From contig NC_134028.1 in NCBI RefSeq assembly GCF_964204645.1, positions 12,439,001 to 12,503,000 of the forward strand: DNA of 64,000 bases, read 5' to 3'. A model generated the notes under the pieces. That model was not told where the DNA came from and did not search any database. It saw only the letters and a program-made list of their open reading frames with translations. Shown here one piece after another: positions 18,329-28,695 of the stretch. Source of the DNA: Tubulanus polymorphus (Eukaryota > Nemertea > Palaeonemertea > Tubulaniformes > Tubulanidae). The stretch's first letter is position 1, and every line of letters begins with the position of its first letter. Both the position numbers and the translations under genes were made by a program.

Positions 18329-18864
18329 AATACATAGCTGTTTATACTAGAACATGATTCTATTTGAGCCTATATACATTCCATGTAAAGAGCTATGGAA
18401 TAAATCTATAAATTCACAGCTGTTACAGCTGTTACTATGACGCCGAGACATATGAGACATAATATTGCAAACGTGTAGAATATTCTAGAAAGGTGTGCCG
18501 GAACCAGATGACGTGTAATAATCAACGACGTGTTCATTCTAGAAATCGCCCCAGAACTGAATAGACACTGTAACATAACGCTTAGGATATTCTATCTCTC
18601 GAAACGAAATTAGGAGTTTATAGTTTACAATTCTAAATCTAAATGTAAGTACTGTTTTTTTGTAGTTATTAGGGCTATTAAATATGAAACCTTTAAGTGC
18701 ATTTGACAACTGCAACTTCATACAGTTAATTCTATTTTACGTTAGATAGATAATAACTTGAACTATAATAACTTATAATAATTAGAAACGATAGACTTGA
18801 AAATATTTATATCATTTAATATCGCAGTTCCTGTTCTACCGCTGATATCTTTTAGTTGAATAAA
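18329..18864. other. Leader region of the B-specific gene
   Basis: No gene seen; the minus-strand open stretch 18539-18721 looks accidental. Parts align with A at 1600-1800 (ttctaaatctaaatgtaagtac). Ends at tgaataaaATG. AT-rich, with no clear hairpin. Confidence 0.5.
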
Positions 18865-19596
18865 ATGTCGTGTGTACCAAGAAGTACTCTTAATTCTCAG
18901 AGGACAACCGAAATGGAAGATGAACCAACCGAAATGGAGGAAGACGAACCAATGGAAATGGGTACTGAAGTAAAAGAATCTTTCGATATAGAAGATGAAA
19001 CTTTAGAAGAAGTTAAAAAACATTTATATTACCATCAAGAAATGACATTAATTTTAGAAAAAATAATATAAAACCAGCAATCAAGCGTAACATCATTACC
19101 GAAAAGACCAACAACCAATGTAGAAATATTGTTAAGACTAAAAGGAACAAAAACTAAAAAGAAAATGAGCGGAAATGAGTTAAATGAGTTTTTAAAATCA
19201 AAATTATCAATTGAAACAGGCGTAAGTTTTAAAGAAATAGAAGGTGTAACAACATTTGATGAAATAACTGTTTTATTGAAAAAAAATTATGAAACCTTGT
19301 TATTTAAAAAAGCAAAGCATTTATGGGATTATATCATTTTCGGGGATTGTTTAAATAAGGGATTTTTAATGTTTAATAAACAAACTGCGGGGATTTCTTG
19401 GACTTCTTGGGTTAAAAAATACATAACTATTAGTGCCAGACATGATAGAAGATTAAGAAAGGTAGGTAGACTAATTACATATAAAAAATTCCAATTATTA
19501 AGCTTGTCATTTGTTGATGTTGTTAAACATTTACAAGAAATTGAAAAAATGATAGAAAATGATCCAAAAATAAAAGAGTTCTGGTTGGAATTATAA
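18865..19596 (+). pseudogene. Putative helical DNA-binding protein, one nonsense codon
   Basis: 244 codons in one frame, with TAA at 19069-19071 the only lesion. The N-terminus is acidic with PTEMEEDEPMEM-type repeats, followed by a linker and a helical domain. The C-terminal part (GISWTSWVKKYITISARHDR, RKVGRLITYKKFQLLSLSF, ending FW) resembles a helix-turn-helix family in which a WL.EN..IS..YARKLR motif is followed by a helical tail, somewhat like DUF3102-type proteins. Element A keeps only a 39-codon stub at the equivalent place. A regulator of the element is plausible but unproven. Confidence 0.5.
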
Positions 19597-20066
19597 ATTT
19601 TAAAAATATAGAAATCAAGTGATGTATTGAATGAAACGATTGAACATACTTGTATAATGTATTGTGTAAATCTACTTGGTGAATGTTCTATGTTCGGTCG
19701 TTTCTATTTGCATAATGAATATATAATTATGATTAACACATGTGCATTAAGCAAAACCGGCCATAAATGGCCGCATGTGACTGACACATGTAACGCATGT
19801 GACGCGGACATGAATGCGTTTGAATTTTCTATGTTCAGTTGTTTCTCTTTTACAGAATTTATAGAATGAATATATAATTATGATTAACACATGTGCATTA
19901 AGCAAAACCGGCCATAAATGGCCGCATGTGACGCATGTAACGCATGTGTTGTTTCTATTTTACAGAATTTATAGAATGAATATATAATTATGATTAACGC
20001 ATGCGCATTAAGCAAAAGCGCGCCTGTATGTCCGCATATGACGCGGGTATTGTAACTGGTATGATT
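19597..20066. repeat. Three direct repeats with CpG-rich palindromes, element B
   Basis: gaatatataattatgattaa, followed by acatgtgcattaagcaaaa and a GC-rich block, occurs at 19717, 19867 and 19977. The block includes ggccataaatggcc and repeated cgcatgtgacgcatgtaacg words in copies 1 and 2; copy 3 is altered to gcgcgcctgtatgtccgc. The overlapping 80-codon open stretch 19627-19869 lies in the repeat and is not taken as a gene. Confidence 0.75.
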
Positions 20067-20126
20067 TAGATATCAAGGAATCGAAACGACTTATCAAAGG
20101 AACTTATCAACGAGGAATGAAAAAGG

Positions 20127-20604
20127 ATGACGTTGGTCGAAGAAATGGAAGAGGATTCTAAAATATTAACCAATTTAGAAAAAAACACAGATCTTAATTT
20201 TAGATTGAAACAATGCTTAAGATCTAGATTAACACAATTATTCAACAAAGAAACGCATTCAGAAACACTATCTAATTTATTGGGTTATTCAGATGAATTT
20301 TTCATATCATGGATAATATATCAATTCGATGATAAAATGAATATAGATAATTATGGTGAATACTTTCATATTGATCATACGTTACCAATATCTAAATTTA
20401 ACATGAATGATGAATACAATAAAAAACTTATTTGGGGGTGGAAAAAATTTAAGACCTTTAGAAAAGAAGGAAAACATAATTAAATCCAATAAACTTGATT
20501 TACAGTTATATTTAGAACAGTTAACAAAGGCAAAGAAATTTATTGATCAATGGAACAATAATCCAAATAATGAACAATACGTTGAGTCTTTAATGAGTGG
20601 TTAA
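20127..20604 (+). pseudogene. Chimeric HNH endonuclease, frameshifted
   Basis: Begins ATGACGTTGGTCGAAGAAATGG (a 20-codon acidic lead not found in the TIR-proximal HNH gene), then joins the HNH protein at DLNFRLKQCLRSRL. The core FHIDHTLPISKF is intact, unlike copy 1 of A, but the frame shifts near 20450, so the NLRPLEKKENI part is read in another frame ending at 20604. The zinc ribbon is missing. It probably arose by fusion after duplication and is not functional as is. Confidence 0.65.
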
Positions 20605-20850
20605 AGAATAATAGATTTTAAATAAAAAGTATTAAAAATTACATATCTTCAACTAGCTAGTATTAGTTATTGTTTTTTTAATATTTTCTTTTCAAAAAAG
20701 AATACTTTATATCGCAAATAAAAAATACTAAAAAACAAAAACTAATACTAAAATTCTTTACCTTTAACTAAGCTAGTATTAATCTAAAGAGATACTGGTA
20801 TCATTTTATAATACTTATAATATTTTTCTTATTAAATTTCTCTAATATAA
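20605..20850 (+). promoter_or_regulatory. AT-rich promoter region, element B
   Basis: Counterpart of 2653-2954 in A. It ends in the conserved acttataatatttttcttat and ctctaatataaATG. Contains the repeated ctagctagtatta words and no gene. Confidence 0.5.
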
Positions 20851-21457
20851 ATGTCAAAGAAATTCGAGCAAGAATAGTATTGATATTGAAAAAACATTAG
20901 ATGATTTGGGCATAAGTGATAAGGATCCAGTTGTTTCTAATTCTATTCAAGTTAATAACAATATTGATTATGAATACTATTTATATTGTAAACACCATCT
21001 TGAACTATTGATTGCTAGCGGAAAGTGTAGAGAGTTTTTAACTAAGACTATTACTTTTCAAGAATTAGATGCTATGAAACCAGATAAAGTAATAAAATAT
21101 TTTTAGATTTATGAAGAAGCTAGATTAGCTAGAATAAATGATTCTTTTTCAGATGGTATTGTCAAATGTTATCCAAAATTATGTAACCAGTTAATACCAA
21201 TTAATGATGAAAATAAATTATATAGTGATTTGAAAAATGACTACTTAGTTATGACTGAATAACAAAAATGGGTTGGATATGCTTCATTTCAATTAGGATC
21301 GGTTATGACATTAATTTCTACTGGTGTCATAACATTTTCGAATATCAAGCCTATGGAATATAAATCAGGTAAGAACGAAACAGATGGCGCTGTACTACAA
21401 CCAAACGTCGAAACAGAAAATGAATCAGAACAAAAATTAACTAAAATAAATGAGTGA
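20851..21457 (+). pseudogene. Unknown Polinton protein, element B copy
   Basis: Counterpart of 2955-3557. An extra T near 20863 shifts the frame after the start codon, and in-frame TAG near 21104 and TAA near 21260 interrupt it. The end (KLTKINE) and the 8-nt overlap with the next start, ATGAGTGA, are preserved. The A copy has none of these lesions but one of its own, so decay was independent. Confidence 0.65.
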
Positions 21458-21806
21458 TGATGTTAAGAAAAAGGCTAGATCTGAAAAACAAATTAAATGG
21501 GCAAGAGATTTAGGTAAAAGATCTTCAGAATTAAAAAATGCTAAGAAAAAGAAATTAACTGATATAAATGAATCACAGAAATTATCTGATATTAATTCAA
21601 ATAATAATCCATCTGATTCTTCTAATGCTGGAAGTAATTATAAATTATATATTACAATTGGATTAGTAACAATTATTATATTATCCGGTGTAATATATAA
21701 ATCAAAATTCAAATCTGATGATAAATATGATTCCAATGACAATAAACCTATCATACCAGAAAATAAATCAAATCATAAAGCCATTGAAACTAAATCTAAG
21801 TTATAA
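21450..21806 (+). CDS. Single-pass membrane protein, intact copy
   Basis: 118 aa starting ATGAGTGATGATG. It has a Lys/Arg-rich N-terminus (residues 6-36), an Asn/Ser-rich linker (48-63), one membrane segment (about 64-84, YKLYITIGLVTIIILSGVIY) and a polar tail. It is the undamaged version of 3550-3918. Topology by positive charge would put the N-terminus in the cytosol. Located between the unknown gene and the integrase in both elements; function unknown. Confidence 0.65.
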   Translation: MSDDVKKKARSEKQIKWARDLGKRSSELKNAKKKKLTDINESQKLSDINSNNNPSDSSNAGSNYKLYITIGLVTIIILSGVIYKSKFKSDDKYDSNDNKPIIPENKSNHKAIETKSKL

Positions 21807-21824
21807 TTAATGGATTAAAATAAG

Positions 21825-22916
21825 ATGAAAAAAGAACAATATTTAAGAGATTTATATTATAACCCAGAAAGTGAAGTATCATATTCTAACGTTACAGAAT
21901 TATGGGGTAAAATTAAATCTGATAAGGAAAATGGTTATATAAAATATAGTGAATTGAAATCATGGTTACAAAATCAACCAACATATCAAATCCACAAGAA
22001 AATGGATAAAACTTATTTAACAAGAAAAGTTATGGTTTCATATATCGATCAACAATGGCAAGCAGATTTAATTGACATGAAGAACTTAGAGGAATACAAC
22101 AAAGGATATTTCTGGATACTGAATGTTATAGACATATTCAGTAGATACGCATGGTCAATTCCAATCAAAAATAAAACTGGTATAGAAGTAACAAATGCTT
22201 TTAAATCAATATTTAAAGAAGCTATTCCAGATAAGATACAATTTGATGAAGGTAATGAATTTTATAACAAACATTTCAAAAAACTATTATCTGATAACGA
22301 TGTAGATTATTTTTCAACACACTCAGATAAAAAAGCATCTATTATAGAAAGATTTAATAAAACATTGAAAACTAGAATGTGGAAATATTTTACTGCTAAT
22401 GAAACATATAAATATATCGATGTATTAGATGATTTAGTGAAAGGTTATAATAATTCTAAACATAGTTCTATAAATATGAAACATATACAAGCTAGAAAAG
22501 AAGATAATTCAGAAATAGTTTGGAATAATTTATATGGCGCATTTGTTACACATGATTTCGGAGAACCTAAATTTAAAATAGGACAACACGTTAGAATATC
22601 TAAATATAGAAAAACATTTTATAAAGGTTATACCCCTAATTTTACAGAAGAAATATTCAAGATTAAAAAGATAATATTAACTAAACCATTTGTTTATAAA
22701 TTAGAAGATTTAAAAGATGAAGAAATATTAGGTTATTTCTATGAACAAGAATTATCATTTGTAGCAAATCCAGATGAAATAGAATACAAAATAGAAAAAG
22801 TATTGAAAACAAAAACTCGTAAAAGAAAAAAGTATTCTTTGGTGAAATATAATGGATATGATGATAAATTTAATGAATGGATTTTATCTAGTAAAATTAA
22901 AAGAATAAATGAATAA
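21825..22916 (+). CDS. Polinton RVE integrase with chromodomain, intact
   Basis: An intact 363-aa retroviral-type integrase. The catalytic triad is D81 (WQADLIDM), D141 (QFDEGNEF) and E175 (SIIERFNK), a D-x33-E spacing typical of the DDE integrase fold. The N-terminal 70 residues are helical without an obvious HHCC zinc finger. Residues about 319-357 form a chromodomain (IEYKIEKVL, YSLVKYNGYDDKFNEWIL) that may guide insertion to chromatin marks. It ends within ATGAATAA, overlapping the ATPase by 8 nt. It is the only hallmark enzyme in the window free of lesions. Native splicing is not needed. Confidence 0.93.
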   Translation: MKKEQYLRDLYYNPESEVSYSNVTELWGKIKSDKENGYIKYSELKSWLQNQPTYQIHKKMDKTYLTRKVMVSYIDQQWQADLIDMKNLEEYNKGYFWILNVIDIFSRYAWSIPIKNKTGIEVTNAFKSIFKEAIPDKIQFDEGNEFYNKHFKKLLSDNDVDYFSTHSDKKASIIERFNKTLKTRMWKYFTANETYKYIDVLDDLVKGYNNSKHSSINMKHIQARKEDNSEIVWNNLYGAFVTHDFGEPKFKIGQHVRISKYRKTFYKGYTPNFTEEIFKIKKIILTKPFVYKLEDLKDEEILGYFYEQELSFVANPDEIEYKIEKVLKTKTRKRKKYSLVKYNGYDDKFNEWILSSKIKRINE

Positions 22917-23521
22917 AGATTTATTTATATTTGAACCGCATAATATGTTAGTTACTGGAGTAACCAACTGTGGTAAAACACATTTCATATTAGATTTGTT
23001 AGAAACTATTTATAAGAATCATTTTGATAATATAATATTATTCTGTCCTACTTATGAAATGAATAAAACATATAATAGAGATATAGTTAAGATAAAAAAG
23101 TTTATTATATTAAATCCTAAAACAGTAAAAGAAAATTTAGATAATTGTATAAAAATAGCAATTGATACTTATAAAGGATCAAATACATTATTCATTGTAG
23201 ATGATTGCGCAAATTTACATGATTCAAAACTGAGAGAAAGTGAGTTATGTTATTTAGCTTTCTCTGGAAGACATTTCGGGATAACAACATGGGTTTTAAA
23301 TCAAAAAATATAATTCAATTGTTAAAGACTTTAGGGAGAATATAAGATTTCTAGTTTTATTCTACAATAAAGATAGAAAATGTATGCAACAATCATTGGA
23401 AGAAAATTAAATTATACCTACTGAATTACATGTTGAATATATGAATAAATTAAAGAATAATAAAGGTTCAAAATTATTACTGAGATTACAATTTCCCTAT
23501 GAATATAAATTTATAAAATAA
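22909..23521 (+). pseudogene. Packaging ATPase, element B copy, frameshifted
   Basis: Same gene as 5009-5619. Walker A GVTNCGKTH and Walker B TLFIVDDC are intact. An extra A near 23307 ends the first ORF at 134 aa, and a further in-frame TAA (Gln in A) lies near 23406. The final LQFPYEYKFIK is preserved to 23521. A diverged duplicate of the last 20 codons and the 3' flank follows at 23688-23755. Confidence 0.85.
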
Positions 23522-23904
23522 CTATTTGTATACCTTTGTATAACTATTTAGATACCCTAATACCTTAGATACCCCTATTAGATACCTTAATTACTTAAAA
23601 ACCCCCTTTTTTAAAATAAATATTATTTATACAATTTTCAACCAATTTATTTTTATTTTTTTCAACTAATATATGAATAAGTTTGAAAATAATAAAGGTT
23701 ATTTATTATTACTGAGGTTTCAATTTCCATATGAATATAAGTTTATAAAATAAGATATTTTATGTATTAGATTGTATTAGATTGTATTAGATATGTATAA
23801 GATACCTTAAATACCTTAAATACTTAAAACCCCCTTTTTTATTTACTATTATTTTATACAATTTTCAACCAATATTATTATTTGTGTTAAATATAATTAA
23901 TACC
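23522..23904. repeat. Convergent spacer with a tandem duplication
   Basis: A block of the ATPase 3' end, short gatacctta repeats, a cccccttttt run and ttatacaattttcaaccaa occurs at about 23455-23660 and again, diverged, at about 23688-23880. In A the same spacer instead holds the two long hairpins; neither hairpin is present here. Confidence 0.65.
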
Positions 23905-24818
23905 TTAATCACTTTCATCATCAGACCCTAACAATTTATTCAAACCGTATCATCATCAATAGTTGTTTTATTTTTATACTTATTCTTCACCCTTTTTACC
24001 GCATCATCAATAGTTGTTTCATTGTTATGCTTATTCATCCAATCAAATTTATCATTATTTTCTACTTTATGTTTCATAGAATCTTTATTATCAATATCTG
24101 TAACTATATCACCATGTGGGTGCCGTATGGCACCATTTTCATTATCATCTTTATTAGTGTTTGCTCCTAATATTTCATTTACAGTTTTTGATACTAATAT
24201 TTTATTAGCAACGATTAAATCTAATTCATCTTTATTAGGCGTTGCTAATAAAAAATCTTTATATAATTCTTTACCATTTACTTTTTCATTTGAAACAAAC
24301 TTTGTAACATATCTAAATGGGTGTTCTATAAATTCTTTTAAACCAACGCGTTCTATAACATTATTTATATGTACCCTTGTATTCATATGTTTATTCCAAT
24401 TTGATGGAACGTTTGAATATTCACCTTTACAATATCCACAATAATTTCTATTTTCACTAACATTTAATATTATTTCATTATTTGATGTAGAAGGTATTAC
24501 ATTATTAGATGTAGAGGGTATTACATTATTAGATGTAGAAGGTATTACATTATTAGATGTAGAAGGTATTACATTATTAGATGTAGAAGGTATTACATTA
24601 TTAGATGTAGAAGGTATTACATTATTATCAATTACATTACTTAAATTATCAACAACACCACTTTTATTTTTATCGATTCCTATTAGTTTAGTTTTATAAA
24701 TTTTGAAAATAGGATGAAATATCAAAGCTATATTACAAGGTATTACATAATATAAACCATCATTATTTTCATGTGTATCGATGTATGGAATATGTTTATA
24801 TACTTTACCTCCTTCCAT
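23905..24818 (-). pseudogene. Zinc-finger protein with expanded NNVIPSTS repeat, element B
   Basis: The first 60 residues match the A gene at 7172 (MEGGKVYKHIPYIDTHE). The NNVIPSTS repeat then has six copies against three in A. After it the protein differs: one finger (CGYCKGEYSNVPSNWNKHMN) followed by a helical region, then NENGAIRHPHGD and acidic KNKTTIDDD repeats. The open frame ends at 23940, but the sense seems to continue in another frame to KLLGSDDESD and TAA at 23905. The two elements therefore share the N-terminus but have replaced the C-terminal two thirds, a sign of recombination between Polinton lineages. Confidence 0.6.
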
Positions 24819-24850
24819 TTATTATATGAATTTTTATTAAAGTTAAAATT

Positions 24851-25257
24851 TTAATACATAACACTATTCAATTGAGAATTTACAATATTTAATTGCGCGT
24901 CAGATATAATATAAATATGCATTTTGAAATTTAGGCTTCCTTAATTCTTTGTCATGAATAATTGTATTCCATCTTTAGTGTTCTGTAGTTTTTTTCCAGA
25001 ACCATGTAATGAATTGTCCTCTGTTGTTCTAAAATCTAACCATAATGCATATTTATTACCGGTATAATAATCAATTTGATTAATGTTACAATTTTCAGAT
25101 GATTTCACTTTTTCATGCATAAAATGTTTTCTATTTTCTGGCCATTGATCTATAATTCTCATTCCTTGACAAAATATTTTATTTGCTATTCCTTCGATAG
25201 TTATTTCTACTTTTGTTATTTCAGGATTAAAATAATTATCAACATTTATTGCACCAT
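24851..25257 (-). pseudogene. Major capsid protein, 3' fragment
   Basis: The last roughly 135 codons of the double-jelly-roll capsid gene (EITIEGIANKIF, RTTEDNSLHGSG), with TAA where A has a lysine in MTKKKG. The sequence is cut at 25257 in the codons for FNGAI, after which the 59-bp minisatellite begins. The longer open frame that runs into the minisatellite up to 25711 is accidental. Confidence 0.85.
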
Positions 25258-25680
25258 TAAAAACCACGGGACTGTTGAGAGAGTAGAGACAGATGTGAGG
25301 GGTCGAGGCGGGAACATAGGGTCCACGGGACTGTGTAGAGAGTAGAGATAGATGTGAAGGGTCGAGACAGGAACATAGTGTCCGCGGGACTGTGTAGAGA
25401 GTAGAGACAGTTTTGAAGGGTCGAGACGGGAACATAGGGTTCACGGGACTGTGTAGAGAGTAGAGACAGTTTTGAAGGGTCAAGACGGGAACATAGCGTC
25501 CACGGGACTGTGTAGAGAGTAGAGATAGATGTGAAGGGTCGAGACAGGAACATAGTGTTGCGGGATTGTGTAGAGAGTTGAGACAGTTTTGAAGGGTCGA
25601 GACGGGAACATAGCGTCCACGGGACTGTCTAGAGAGTAGAGACAGGTGACGGGTCGAGACCGGAACATGTCCATCGGAGA
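25258..25680 (-). repeat. 59-bp minisatellite, inverted array at the broken end of B
   Basis: Seven units (ggaacat at 25311, 25370, 25429, 25488, 25547, 25605 and 25662; spacing 59, 59, 59, 59, 58, 57). It is the reverse complement of the array at 17589-17939. Units alternate between agttttgaag and agatgtgaag forms. The last unit degenerates into host DNA. Confidence 0.95.
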
Positions 25681-28189
25681 AAGACCGACGGGATCTGGTA
25701 GAGAAAGACAACGCATCATAAATCTAACAATCATCTTTATTTTTTTTGCAAAATTCATACATTAATTTTCTTCATAAATTTGATGAATTCGAACTGATTA
25801 ATGGCAAAATAAAATGTACCCTAAACAAAATGCCCCCGGCCGAGAGGGGTCATTTTTAGAACTGAGTTTTGAGAGATTTGAAGCCGAAAGTTGATATCAT
25901 TTGAAACTTGAAACCAAAATAATTAAACTCGTATGATTTATTCAACATTACATTTGAAAACAGTTTAAACCCACTTAAGTAATATTCTGGGAGGAAATTT
26001 CGACTGGAAATTGCTTACTTCGCATCTTGAATTTTTACTTCTGTTGACATTGGAGGCGTTTTCTTCATTCGATCTTCGAAAAGTTTTATAAAATCTAATT
26101 GACTTTTTCAAATTGTTGGTAGGTTTCACTGATCGTTATTCAAACATTTATAACATGCGAAAAACGAATCCTATACGCGCCGTAGTGTTTTAGTTCAAAT
26201 AATCAACTGTGGTGGCGCTATTGTACGGTAGGGTCGGGACGGGAACGGGTCGAGACAGTAACGGGTCGAGACGGGACGTGGATATGCAACTCGGTTACAC
26301 AGGCAGGCTGCTTGATTCGACGATTCGGAGTACTCCGAATATTACTCTGGAGCAAACCGGAAACAAGCGGTATCCGTGTTATCAGAGTAACAAATATGGT
26401 GGACAAAGCGGTATTATTTCGATCGTTCATCCCATTGTTGGAAGAATGTATGGAGGAAGCCTTCTACACGGAAGTTAATGGCCACTGCTAGGAGGAATAG
26501 AATTGCTGATAATTTCATGTAACAAACAACTAGAAGTAAATGATAAATAAAAACTGATTTATTGCAACTTGCATAAAAATTTAACAAAAATAAAATAAAA
26601 TTACAAAAACTCTTTGTTACAAAAAAGTTGTTACTGAAAATATTTTTCATGTAAAAAGAAGCAGCTTATCCGATTTTTAATTCTTTGATTTAATTCTTCT
26701 TCAAGTCTTTAAACAGGTCCAAGAAGCCCTTCATAACGGTCATTCTGTCATTATGCATACGTTCCTGTTGGGCCCTAGCAGAATCCTGCCATTCCCTTTG
26801 TTCGGCTAGTAACGCCATCTAGCGGTACACCTATCACACCGTTGATTTACTCGGGGAAGCAGTCGAGAGTCCGGAGTAGTGCTCCCGCCTACTTGATTCA
26901 CTAGTGTATTACTTGGTGTACTCCGGGTAACGAATCAAGCACCCTGAGGATCGTAGAGTAACGTAGATACACTGTGGAGACAGCCACTGCCAGGACTGGG
27001 TGAAGGCACCATGGTGCTTTCTAAAATGATTTAGTCTTGGTGTAGGGCCGGTAGGCCTACTGTAAATTAATAACATTAAATCAAAGAAATAGACAACAGT
27101 TCACTAACATATTTCTGATATCGTACGATGATTTTAATAATTGAAAATTGGGCCAGGTGAGAATCAAAATTGCGTTGTCACCATCAATTAAAGTATAAAT
27201 CGTTTAATTTGGCTCGGTTTACATTCGGATTTTCGCATATTTCGGACTAAAATTCAAGTCCCTTAACTAGGTTATTTCTGTTCAAATGAAAACACATTAT
27301 TCGCATTTCGTTCAATTGACAAAATTTCCCATCCCAGCTGCTTGTGATCCGAATTTATCGAATTTTCTAATCTTTTGAGCAACGTAAATCGTTTTTATTT
27401 TGATTATTTTCCAGTTGTTGTTTTTTTTATGTATTTTGCTATACATTTTTCTTATTGATAAAATAAATTTCAAACGTGAAAAAGTATTACTGTATTGTTT
27501 CGATCTTAGTCACTTAGAGGTTCAGTCGTGTGGGTAGATGGTCCAATTCTCTAAATTCCGTGTATTCTATTCTCCACGGCCAGAACCAAAAATCAAACTT
27601 TTGGGGTTTAATTAAACAACGGCGATAACGTACGTAGCATGAGTGGAAATTACAGTTGGAAGCTCTGATTGTACACCCGCCATTATGAGTTTTCCGGTTT
27701 GCTCGGCTACCCGTACTGGCGGGGTAGTCTAGAGAGGCCGATGAAAACTCCGGTTTGCTGAACCACCCCTCTTTGCGGGGATGCGGTATGATGTTTGATC
27801 TGGCAGTTTCAAGTGGTTAATGGCTGTTTCAAGTGCTTACAACGATGCTTATTTCTTCGTGGTACATGGTGGTTTAAAAAAAGATTTCATAATGATACGC
27901 TCACTGCGTGGGCTTCGTAGAAAGACCACTACCTGTGACCTTCCCAAATTTTAATTGTCCTGTCCGATTTGGTTTCATCCAATTGAGAGACTGCCTTTTC
28001 CAGTTAGGGCATTTTTGGATCACGTCACTCCAGGAAATGACTTAACGCTTTTGGGCCCCTTCGTCGGTTCCACATGTTTCATTTGAGCTATAGGCCACAA
28101 TGGTGACACCATGATGGTCAGTAACTGACCAATTGAGATATCCCCGAGTCTGAACACTTGACTTCGAATTCCGGAAATTTATCATGTAA
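25681..28189. other. Host-like spacer, no gene recognised
   Basis: Composition becomes more balanced. A short degenerate echo of the minisatellite (gggtcgagac words) lies at 26225-26275, followed by an 89-codon open stretch that is not taken as a gene. Nothing else is recognised up to 28190. Confidence 0.4.
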
Positions 28190-28695
28190 TGTTTGTTTTC
28201 AAACTACTAAGGAATCGTCATTGCAAATTCATCACTGACCACCAATGACCAATTCAAACTTCTCGAATATGAAAACGATATACCGCGTTATTGTGTCAAA
28301 CTAGAAAGGATTCGCCATTGAAAATTAATAAATTGACCATCACTGACCACCACTGACCAATTGAAACTTCTTGAAAGAACGATATACCGGTACCGCATTT
28401 GGTGTGAAACTAGATAGGATGCTCCATTAAAATTCATAAATTGACCATCACTGACCACCACTGACCAATTGAAATTTCTTGAAAGAACGATATACCGGTA
28501 CCGCATTTGATGTGAAACTTGAAAGGATTCGCCATTGAAAATTCATAAATTGACCATCACTGATCACCACTGACCAATTGAAACTTCTTGAAAGAACGAT
28601 ATACCGGTACCGCATTTGGTGTGAAACTAGAAAGGATTCGCCATTAAAATTCATAAATCGACCATCACTGACCACCACTGCCCAAGTGAAACTTC
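28190..28695. repeat. Tandem repeat of about 107 bp
   Basis: Four to five units with gaaaggattcgccatt spaced 106-110 bp apart (28302, 28410, 28516 and 28625). Each contains ttgaccatcactgaccacca and gatataccggtaccgc. Open frames on the minus strand are by-products of the repeat. Similar ggtcagtactggtca words reappear at 33060-33245. Confidence 0.85.

Larger units (their letters stand above)
17940..25257. mobile_element. Polinton element B, truncated
   Basis: Related partial Polinton in the same orientation as A. It has the left TIR and palindrome, a gene reduced to a stub in A (18865-19596), an HNH fragment, the unknown gene, membrane protein, integrase, ATPase, zinc-finger protein and the last third of the capsid gene. 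At 25257 the capsid reading frame stops abruptly in the 59-bp minisatellite. Everything from the rest of the capsid gene to PolB and the right TIR is absent. Coding identity to A is high, but the lesions differ between copies. Confidence 0.9.

Noticed and set aside
24941-25711. 256-aa frame joining capsid 3' end to the minisatellite
   Set aside because: The N-terminal half is translated minisatellite; a chance fusion at the breakpoint, not a gene.
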